13,288 nt of DNA from CANHVK01 sp046304235. Lineage in GTDB: Bacteria; Bacteroidota; Bacteroidia; Flavobacteriales_D; Crocinitomicaceae. A program made the position numbers and the translations under genes. The stretch lies in contig JBKCEW010000169.1 of the NCBI GenBank assembly GCA_046304235.1, forward strand, positions 1 through 13,288, given 5' to 3'. The notes under the pieces were generated by a model. The model was not told the origin of the DNA. It did no database searches and saw only the letters and a list, made by a program, of their open reading frames with translations. Positions within the stretch are counted from its first letter, which is position 1. Each line of letters begins with the position of its first letter. This document shows positions 7,440-13,288 of this stretch, in pieces.

Positions 7440-7466
7440 AAAAGGGTGTCTTTTGGACACCCTTTT
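7440..7466. terminator. Bidirectional terminator between ilvE and dcp
   Basis: AAAAGGGTGTC (7440-7450) pairs perfectly with GACACCCTTTT (7456-7466), an 11-bp stem around a 5-base loop TTTTG. T-rich sequence follows on the plus strand (TCTATTTTAT) and the stem ends in TTTT on both strands. It sits 18 bases past the ilvE stop and 22 bases past the dcp stop. Confidence 0.9.
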
Positions 7467-7488
7467 CTATTTTATAAAATTTTCTATG

Positions 7489-9522
7489 TTATTTTATCAT
7501 TCCTTCTCTTCTTAATAATGCTTTAGGATCAGCATCTCTACCTCTAAATCTTCGGTATAAAATTGAAGGATGTTCACTACCTCCTGCAGATAAAACATTG
7601 TCATGGAATGATTTGGCTACTTCTTTATTGAAAATACCTTTCTCTTTGAAAGCCTCAAAAGCATCTGCGTCAATTACTTCTGCCCATTTATAACTATAAT
7701 AACCAGATGAATACCCTCCTTGAAAAATATGCGAAAACGAACAACTCGTAATTGTTTCTTTCACAACTGGGAATAAGTCTGTTTGTTTTACAGCTTGTAA
7801 TTCAAAATCTTTTACGCTTTCAACATGAGAAGTATCTTGACTGTGCCATGCCATGTCAATCTTACCTAATCCAATTTGTCTAATGGCAGCTAAACCACTC
7901 TGGAAATTTGCACTATCAACAATTTTTTGAATAAGTTCTTCTGGAATTGATTCACCAGTTTCATAATGTTTAGCAAATAAGTCCAAACACTCTTTTTCGT
8001 AACACCAATTTTCAAGAATTTGTGATGGTAATTCTACGAAATCCCAATAAACACTTGTTCCTGTAATTGACGAATAAGTACCATTCGCACACATACCATG
8101 TAAAGCATGTCCAAACTCATGGAATAAGGTAGTTACTTCATTAAAAGTAAGAAGCGATGGCTTGTTGGATGTAGGTTTAGTGAAATTACAAACAATTGAA
8201 ATATGTGGACGCACATTGATTCCATTTTCGATTTTTTGATTTCTAAATGAAGTCATCCAAGCACCTTGTCTTTTTCCTGCTCTCGGAAAGAAATCCATGT
8301 AAAGCAAAGAAACATGATTTCCATTTGCATCTTTTACTTCATACGTCATTACTTCTGGATGATATTTGTCGATATCACTACGTAATTCAAAACTTAAGTC
8401 GTATAAGTTCTTAGCGGTTTGAAAAACACCCTGGATTACATTTTCTAATTTAAAATATGGCTTTAAAACTTCATCATCAATAGAGAATTTTTCCTTTTTC
8501 AATTTTTCTGAATAAAAAGGTAAATCCCAACGTTGTAATTCCTCTGGTCCACCAATGCTTTTTGCATATGCTTTAATTTCTTCGAATTCCTCCTTCGCAG
8601 CAGGTAGAGCATATGTTAAAATTTCATCTAAGAAAGAATAAACTGTAGTTGGATTTTTAGCCATACGTTCTTCTAAAACGAAATCAGCATGGGATATATA
8701 TCCAAGGATAGTCGCTCTTTTATGTCTTAATCCTGCAATTTTTTTAATTATCTCACTATTATCTCGTTCATTTCCTTTAAATGCTTTTGAGCCAAAAGCT
8801 AAAAAAATTTCTTCTCTTAAATGCCTGATTTCAGAATAGGTAATAAATGGAAGATATGACGGGAAGTCTAATGTAAATACCCAAGCATTTTCGATTTCTT
8901 TCTCCTGGGCTGTAAGTTTAGCCGCTTCGATTGCTCCTTCTGGTAATCCTGCCAACAAACTCTCATCTGTAATAACCAACTTGTAATCATTACTTTCAGC
9001 AAGCACATGTTGTCCAAAAGTTAATGATAAAGTAGCTAACTCTTTATCGATTGAACGAACTTCTACTTTTGCTTCATCAGATAATTTAGAACCATTCCTT
9101 ACAAAACCTTTGTAGGTTTTATCTAATAACGTTTTTTGTTCGGTAGTTAAATTTTCTTCATTTTGATGATTAAAAACATACTCCACTTTTTGAAATAAAT
9201 CAGCATTTAACATGATATCATTTCCATAAGCTGTTAAGCGGGGTGAAATCTCTTGAGCTAATTCTTGTAATTTTTCACTAGTCTCTGCTTCATGTAGATT
9301 ATAGAAAATATTTCCAAGCAAGTCTAATATTTTACCACTATTATCTAAAGCAGAAATGGTGTTTTCAAATGTTGGAGTTTCTTGATTTTGAATGATTGCT
9401 TCTATATCTTTTTTACCTTGTATTACGCCTTCTTCTAAAGCAGGTAAATAATGTTCTGTTTTCAACTTTTCAAATGGAAATGATTGAAAAGGAGTTTCAA
9501 ATTTTTCTAAAAAAGGATTCAT
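7489..9522 (-). CDS. dcp: M3 family zinc metallopeptidase, dipeptidyl carboxypeptidase-like
   Basis: Dcp removes dipeptides from the C-terminus of oligopeptides; the related OpdA/PrlC is an endopeptidase. The zinc site is complete: HEFGH at residues 468-472 within TLFHEFGHALHG, and E497 in WDFVELPSQ as third ligand. The 677 residues match E. coli Dcp (681). The N-terminus MNPFLEKFETPF, followed by EHYLPALEEG and IEAIIQN, resembles Dcp more than OpdA, and the C-terminal FQGGYSSGYYSYKWAEV with the final DPKALLRREG is typical of the family. No signal peptide is visible, so a cytoplasmic peptide-recycling role is inferred. The ATG at 9522 lies only 19 bases past the T-tract of the sucD terminator; the gene may use a promoter overlapping that terminator, or depend on read-through. 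Confidence 0.9.
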   Translation of the reverse strand: MNPFLEKFETPFQSFPFEKLKTEHYLPALEEGVIQGKKDIEAIIQNQETPTFENTISALDNSGKILDLLGNIFYNLHEAETSEKLQELAQEISPRLTAYGNDIMLNADLFQKVEYVFNHQNEENLTTEQKTLLDKTYKGFVRNGSKLSDEAKVEVRSIDKELATLSLTFGQHVLAESNDYKLVITDESLLAGLPEGAIEAAKLTAQEKEIENAWVFTLDFPSYLPFITYSEIRHLREEIFLAFGSKAFKGNERDNSEIIKKIAGLRHKRATILGYISHADFVLEERMAKNPTTVYSFLDEILTYALPAAKEEFEEIKAYAKSIGGPEELQRWDLPFYSEKLKKEKFSIDDEVLKPYFKLENVIQGVFQTAKNLYDLSFELRSDIDKYHPEVMTYEVKDANGNHVSLLYMDFFPRAGKRQGAWMTSFRNQKIENGINVRPHISIVCNFTKPTSNKPSLLTFNEVTTLFHEFGHALHGMCANGTYSSITGTSVYWDFVELPSQILENWCYEKECLDLFAKHYETGESIPEELIQKIVDSANFQSGLAAIRQIGLGKIDMAWHSQDTSHVESVKDFELQAVKQTDLFPVVKETITSCSFSHIFQGGYSSGYYSYKWAEVIDADAFEAFKEKGIFNKEVAKSFHDNVLSAGGSEHPSILYRRFRGRDADPKALLRREGMIK

Positions 9523-9540
9523 ATTTTATTTAGTTTAATT

Positions 9541-9572
9541 CAAAAAAAAAGCTGCTCGTAAGCAGCTTTAAA
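9541..9572 (-). promoter_or_regulatory. Possible dcp promoter overlapping the sucD terminator
   Basis: On the minus strand TTTTTTTG (9548-9541) differs from TAnnTTTG at one position, lies 18 bases before the dcp ATG, and has TTTA (9572-9569) 20 bases upstream as a one-mismatch -33 element. The match is partly forced by the terminator T tract, so this is tentative. Confidence 0.25.
9542..9569 (-). terminator. Rho-independent terminator of sucD
   Basis: AAAGCTGCT (9548-9556) pairs perfectly with AGCAGCTTT (9561-9569), a 9-bp stem with loop CGTA. On the minus strand a run of nine T residues (9550-9542) overlaps and follows the 3' arm. It lies 19 bases past the sucD stop. The T tract favors termination only in the sucD direction. 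Confidence 0.9.
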
Positions 9573-9588
9573 TATAATAATGAAATAA

Positions 9589-10467
9589 TTAAGCTAATAC
9601 ACCCATTACTTCAGCCATCTTTTTACCTATTTCAGCTGGAGAATCAACTACGTGAATTCCACACTCTCTCATAATACGTTTTTTAGCCTCTGCTGTATCA
9701 TCGTGTCCTCCAACAATAGCACCAGCATGTCCCATTGTTCTTCCAGCAGGAGCAGTTTCACCAGCGATAAAACCAACAACAGGTTTAGTACCATTTTCTT
9801 TTACCCAACGAGCTGCAATTGCTTCTAAGTTACCTCCGATTTCACCAATCATGATGATCCCCTCTGTTTCAGGATCATTCATTAATAATTCAACCGCTTC
9901 TTTAGTAGTAGTTCCAATAATTGGATCTCCACCAATACCGATAGCTGTAGTAATACCTAAACCAGCTTTAGCAACTTGGTCAGCAGCCTCATATGTCAAT
10001 GTTCCTGATTTTGAAACAATACCAATTTTACCTTTTTTGAAAACAAAGCCTGGCATAATTCCTACTTTAGCTTCACCAGCAGTAATAACACCTGGACAGT
10101 TAGGTCCGATTAAACGGCAATCAAATCCTTTGATGAATTCTTTTGCTTTCACCATATCGTTAACAGGAATACCTTCAGTAATACAAACGATTACTTTAAT
10201 ACCTGCATTGGCAGCTTCCATAATTGCATCCGCAGCAAATGCTGGTGGAACAAAGATGATCGAAACGTCAGCCTTAGTAGCCTCAACTGCATCTGAAACA
10301 GTGTTAAAAACAGGTCTTTCTAAATGTGTCGAACCTCCTTTTCCTGGAGTCACACCACCAACTACGTTTGTTCCGTACTCAATCATTTGTGAAGCATGAA
10401 AAGTTCCTTCACCTCCAGTAAATCCTTGAACTATTACTCTAGAATTTTTATTTACCAATACAGCCAT
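9589..10467 (-). CDS. sucD: Succinyl-CoA synthetase (succinate--CoA ligase, ADP-forming) alpha subunit
   Basis: With the beta subunit SucC it converts succinyl-CoA to succinate with formation of ATP, a TCA-cycle step in the cytoplasm. All 292 residues are present (E. coli 289). Seen in order: the CoA-binding Rossmann loop GFTGGEGTFH (15-24), GGVTPGKGGSTH (37-48), FVPPAFAADA (72-81), LIGPNCPGVI (119-128), the nucleotide/phosphate-site segment VSKSGTLTYE (151-160), and the phosphorylated histidine H247 in GRTMGHAGAIVGG (E. coli His246). No sucC is adjacent: the 5' neighbor is the divergent valS and the 3' neighbor is dcp, so the beta subunit must be encoded elsewhere. A TACTTTTG promoter box lies upstream and a strong hairpin terminator downstream, so it appears to be a single-gene transcript. 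Confidence 0.96.
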   Translation of the reverse strand: MAVLVNKNSRVIVQGFTGGEGTFHASQMIEYGTNVVGGVTPGKGGSTHLERPVFNTVSDAVEATKADVSIIFVPPAFAADAIMEAANAGIKVIVCITEGIPVNDMVKAKEFIKGFDCRLIGPNCPGVITAGEAKVGIMPGFVFKKGKIGIVSKSGTLTYEAADQVAKAGLGITTAIGIGGDPIIGTTTKEAVELLMNDPETEGIIMIGEIGGNLEAIAARWVKENGTKPVVGFIAGETAPAGRTMGHAGAIVGGHDDTAEAKKRIMRECGIHVVDSPAEIGKKMAEVMGVLA

Positions 10468-10493
10468 TTTGCGGATATTATTTAAAAACGTCT

Positions 10494-10525
10494 CAAAAGT
10501 AGAATTTTGTTACGTGATTCACAAC
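10494..10525 (-). promoter_or_regulatory. Promoter of sucD
   Basis: The minus strand has TACTTTTG (10501-10494), a perfect TAnnTTTG match, with GTTG (10525-10522) after a 20-base spacer, one mismatch from TTTG. The gap to the ATG at 10467 is 26 bases. The region between this and the valS promoter has two copies of TCAAAACG (10545-10552 and 10589-10596) and a tandem AATTGTTC/AATTGTTT (10553-10568), with no assignable role. Confidence 0.5.
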
Positions 10526-10608
10526 TAATATTTATAAAAATAATTCAAAACGAATTGTTCAATTGTTTATTTATCCTTCAAGTTAACCTCAAAACGTTTT
10601 TTACACTA

Positions 10609-10638
10609 TTTATTTCTTACTTTAAATAATTATCTTTG
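10609..10638 (+). promoter_or_regulatory. Promoter of valS
   Basis: TATCTTTG (10631-10638) matches TAnnTTTG perfectly, with TTTA (10609-10612) 18 bases upstream as a one-mismatch -33 element. The gap to the ATG at 10656 is 17 bases, predicting a leader of about 10 bases that is A-rich and lacks a Shine-Dalgarno sequence. Confidence 0.55.
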
Positions 10639-10655
10639 TATAAATTCGAATAAAA

Positions 10656-13286
10656 ATGATTGAAATTCCTAAAACATACGAAGCATCAAAAGCTGAACAA
10701 AAATGGTATCCTTACTGGTTAAATAAAGGTTATTTTCATTCTACACCTGATGAAAGAGAAGCATATACAGTTGTAATTCCTCCACCAAATGTTACTGGAG
10801 TTTTACACATGGGACATATGTTAAACAATACCATTCAAGACGTCCTTGTTAGAAGAGCTCGTATGTTAGGAAAAAATGTTTGTTGGGTTCCTGGTACAGA
10901 TCATGCCTCTATTGCTACTGAGGCTAAGGTTGTTCAAAAACTTAGAAAAGAAGGAATTAAAAAATCTGACTTAACTCGAGATGAATTCATGGTTCATGCC
11001 ATGGAGTGGAAGGATAAGCATGGTGGAATTATTTTAGATCAATTAAAGAAGTTAGGTGCTTCATGTGATTGGGAAAGAACGTCATTCACTATGGATCCAG
11101 AATACTCTGATTCAGTAATAGATACATTTATTGACCTACATAAAAAAGGAAAGATTTACCGTGGTGTTCGAATGGTAAATTGGGACCCTGAAGCTACAAC
11201 AGCATTATCAGATGAAGAGGTTATATACAAAGAAGTTAATTCTAAACTTTATCATGTTCGTTATAAAGTTGCAGAAACTGAAGACCAATGGGTTACAATT
11301 GCCACAACAAGACCTGAAACTATTTTAGGAGACTCTGCAATATGTGTTAATCCAAACGATGAGCGTTACAAATCTTTACATGGTAAAGAAGTTATTGTTC
11401 CACTAACAAATAGAAGAATCCCTATCATTTCCGACGAATATGTTGATATGGAATTTGGTACCGGTTGTCTAAAGGTTACACCTGCTCATGACATAAATGA
11501 CTATGAATTAGGAAAAAAACACAATTTAGAAACGATAGATATTTTCAACGATAATGGAAAACTCAATGAAAATGGTTTACATTATGAAGGTAAAGATCGT
11601 TTTGATGTTAGAAAAGAAATTTCGAGAGAATTAGACGAGAAAGGATATTTAGTAAAAACAGAAGATCATATCAATAAAGTAGGTTTTTCTGAAAGAACAG
11701 ACGCAGTAATTGAACCTAAATTGTCCTTACAATGGTTCGTTTCGATGAAAGAACTTTCTGAACCAGCGCTAGTAAATGTCATGAATGGTAATATTGCTTT
11801 CCATCCAGAAAAATTCAAAAACACTTACAAGCATTGGTTGGAAAATGTGAAAGACTGGTGTATATCTCGACAATTATGGTGGGGACATAGAATTCCTGCA
11901 TGGTATTATGGACAAGGATCTGATGATTTTGTTGTTGCAAAAACAATGGAAGAAGCGATTCAATTTGCTACTGAAAAAGCAGGAAGAACAATTAATGCTT
12001 CCGATTTAAAGCAAGATGAAGACGTTCTAGATACTTGGTTTTCAAGTTGGTTATGGCCAATTTCTGTCTTTAACGGTATTACCCGACCTGGAAATGAAGA
12101 AATAAAATATTATTACCCTACCAATGATTTAGTTACTGCTCCTGAAATTATGTTTTTCTGGGTCGCTAGAATGATCATTGCTGGTTACGAATACATGGGT
12201 GAACTTCCATTCAAAAATGTATACTACACAGGTATTGTTCGTGATAAATTAGGAAGAAAAATGTCAAAATCACTTGGTAATTCTCCTGACCCTTTAGATT
12301 TAATTGATAAGTACGGTGCTGATGGGGTAAGAGTAGGTATTCTTATATCTTCCCCTGCAGGTAATGATTTACCATTTGATACAAGTCAATGTGAACAAGG
12401 TAGAAATTTTGCCAATAAGATTTGGAATGCATTCCGTTTGGTTACATCCTGGGAATTGAAAGACATAGAACAACCAAACTCATCGGTGAAAGGTATTGAA
12501 TGGTTTCATGCTAAATTCAATCAACAATTAACAGAGATAAATGAATTGTTTGAAAAATTCAAGATTTCAGAAGCATTGATGGCTATTTATAAATTAGTTT
12601 GGGATGACTTCTGTTCTTGGTATTTAGAAATTATCAAGCCAGGTTATGAACAACCAATTGATAGTGAAACGTATAAATCTACAATTACTTTCTTCGAAAA
12701 TATATTGAAATTAATTCAACCCTTTACTCCATTTATCGCTGAGGAGTTATGGCATTTAATCTCTGAAAGAAAAGAAGGAGAAGATTTGGTGATTACAGCT
12801 TGGCCGTCCATTGAAAAATATGACGAAATGGTATTAAAAAACTTTTTACACGCAGAAGAAATTATTACAAATATTAGAAATGTTAGAAAAGAAAATAATA
12901 TTGCTAATAAAGTGAAAATGGATCTTTTTGTGAAAAAAAATGAAGATTTAGATTCTAGTTTTGATTCAGTAGTTGTTAAAATAGGTAATTTATCTCAACT
13001 TGAATATGTTACTGAAAAAATTGTAAATGCGAATTCTTTTTTAGTGAAATCAAATGAATTTTATATCCCTTTCGGAGACTCAGTTGATTTAGAAGCAGAA
13101 AGAAAAAAAATAGAGGAGGAGTTAGATTACACCAGAGGATTTTTAAAAATGGTTCAAGGAAAATTAACCAATGAAAAATTTGTTTCTGGTGCACCTGAGG
13201 CAGTGGTTACAAATGAAAGAAAAAAAGAAGCCGATGCAATTCAAAAAATCGCCATACTTGAAGACAAACTAGCTAGTTTTGTATAA
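10656..13286 (+). CDS. valS: Valine--tRNA ligase
   Basis: It charges tRNA-Val with valine using ATP and edits mischarged threonine. The gene is complete: 876 residues, normal for bacterial ValRS, with the TAA stop at 13284-13286. The class I signatures are HMGH (H51-H54) within PPPNVTGVLHMGHML and KMSKS (535-539) in GRKMSKSLGNSPDP. The CP1 editing domain carries TTRPETILGDSAICVNP, and the conserved CISRQLWWGHRIPAWY precedes the second half of the catalytic core. After the anticodon-binding helical domain, residues from 810 onward (ERKKIEEELDYTRGFL to the end) form the C-terminal coiled-coil tRNA-binding arm typical of ValRS. It is transcribed divergently from sucD under a TATCTTTG box 17 bases before the ATG. 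No T-box-like leader is present; the likely leader is only about 10 bases. Confidence 0.97.
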   Translation: MIEIPKTYEASKAEQKWYPYWLNKGYFHSTPDEREAYTVVIPPPNVTGVLHMGHMLNNTIQDVLVRRARMLGKNVCWVPGTDHASIATEAKVVQKLRKEGIKKSDLTRDEFMVHAMEWKDKHGGIILDQLKKLGASCDWERTSFTMDPEYSDSVIDTFIDLHKKGKIYRGVRMVNWDPEATTALSDEEVIYKEVNSKLYHVRYKVAETEDQWVTIATTRPETILGDSAICVNPNDERYKSLHGKEVIVPLTNRRIPIISDEYVDMEFGTGCLKVTPAHDINDYELGKKHNLETIDIFNDNGKLNENGLHYEGKDRFDVRKEISRELDEKGYLVKTEDHINKVGFSERTDAVIEPKLSLQWFVSMKELSEPALVNVMNGNIAFHPEKFKNTYKHWLENVKDWCISRQLWWGHRIPAWYYGQGSDDFVVAKTMEEAIQFATEKAGRTINASDLKQDEDVLDTWFSSWLWPISVFNGITRPGNEEIKYYYPTNDLVTAPEIMFFWVARMIIAGYEYMGELPFKNVYYTGIVRDKLGRKMSKSLGNSPDPLDLIDKYGADGVRVGILISSPAGNDLPFDTSQCEQGRNFANKIWNAFRLVTSWELKDIEQPNSSVKGIEWFHAKFNQQLTEINELFEKFKISEALMAIYKLVWDDFCSWYLEIIKPGYEQPIDSETYKSTITFFENILKLIQPFTPFIAEELWHLISERKEGEDLVITAWPSIEKYDEMVLKNFLHAEEIITNIRNVRKENNIANKVKMDLFVKKNEDLDSSFDSVVVKIGNLSQLEYVTEKIVNANSFLVKSNEFYIPFGDSVDLEAERKKIEEELDYTRGFLKMVQGKLTNEKFVSGAPEAVVTNERKKEADAIQKIAILEDKLASFV

Positions 13287-13288
13287 TT

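Noticed and set aside
9851..10399. A 182-codon open frame on the plus strand inside sucD
   Set aside because: It is the antisense shadow of a confidently identified gene, with no promoter and no recognizable protein features.
10468..10655. An operator or riboswitch in the sucD-valS intergenic region, suggested by the repeated TCAAAACG and the tandem AATTGTTC/AATTGTTT
   Set aside because: The repeats are only 8 bp in very AT-rich DNA and do not form a stable structure or match a regulator I know; kept only as a note under the sucD promoter.
1..13288. Mobile element, phage, CRISPR, toxin-antitoxin or defense genes, tRNA or rRNA
   Set aside because: No transposase or integrase motifs, terminal inverted repeats, regularly spaced repeats, tRNA cloverleaf or rRNA-like sequence were seen; nearly all the sequence is accounted for by intact chromosomal genes.

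Overview
The window is a stretch of ordinary chromosome from an AT-rich member of the Bacteroidota, most probably order Flavobacteriales. Three things point there: the low GC content and A/T-rich codon use; the near absence of Shine-Dalgarno sequences; and the repeated occurrence, just upstream of genes, of TAnnTTTG, the -7 element of the Bacteroidota housekeeping sigma factor. The proteins also have the flavor of that group (a Dcp-type M3 peptidase, a type II branched-chain aminotransferase, an Mpl-type Mur ligase). The family and genus cannot be settled from this sequence alone.

Layout. Positions 2-1111 (+) hold the 3' part of a long Asn/Lys/Asp-rich protein that ends in a compact, globular-looking module. 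Four bases later comes mpl (1116-2477, +), a peptidoglycan-recycling Mur ligase. Converging on it with only 5 bp between the stop codons is a minus-strand pair: a SAM-dependent methyltransferase (start best placed at 4212) whose stop overlaps the GTG start of a GT4-like glycosyltransferase (2483-3517). Upstream of that pair on the same strand is a PLP-dependent class I aminotransferase (4283-5479). A divergent promoter region separates it from a VanX-like M15 D-Ala-D-Ala dipeptidase (5604-6266, +), which is followed by a branched-chain aminotransferase ilvE (6351-7421, +). ilvE converges on dcp (7489-9522, -) across a bidirectional terminator. Upstream of dcp on the same strand is sucD (9589-10467, -), and sucD is divergent from valS (10656-13286, +), which is complete and ends 2 bases before the window edge.

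How the genes fit together. Most are housekeeping: TCA cycle (sucD), tRNA charging (valS), amino-acid metabolism (ilvE and the aminotransferase) and peptide turnover (dcp). Two act on cell-wall fragments (mpl and the dipeptidase), and the methyltransferase/glycosyltransferase pair looks like a small glycan-modification unit. Most genes appear to be transcribed singly or in pairs from their own short promoters. I see no mobile element, CRISPR array, tRNA, rRNA, phage gene or recognizable defense system, and no intergenic gap longer than about 190 bp.

The least explained items are the low-complexity protein coupled to mpl, and two places where a promoter seems to overlap the terminator of the preceding gene. 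None of this amounts to a convincing new system from this sequence alone.
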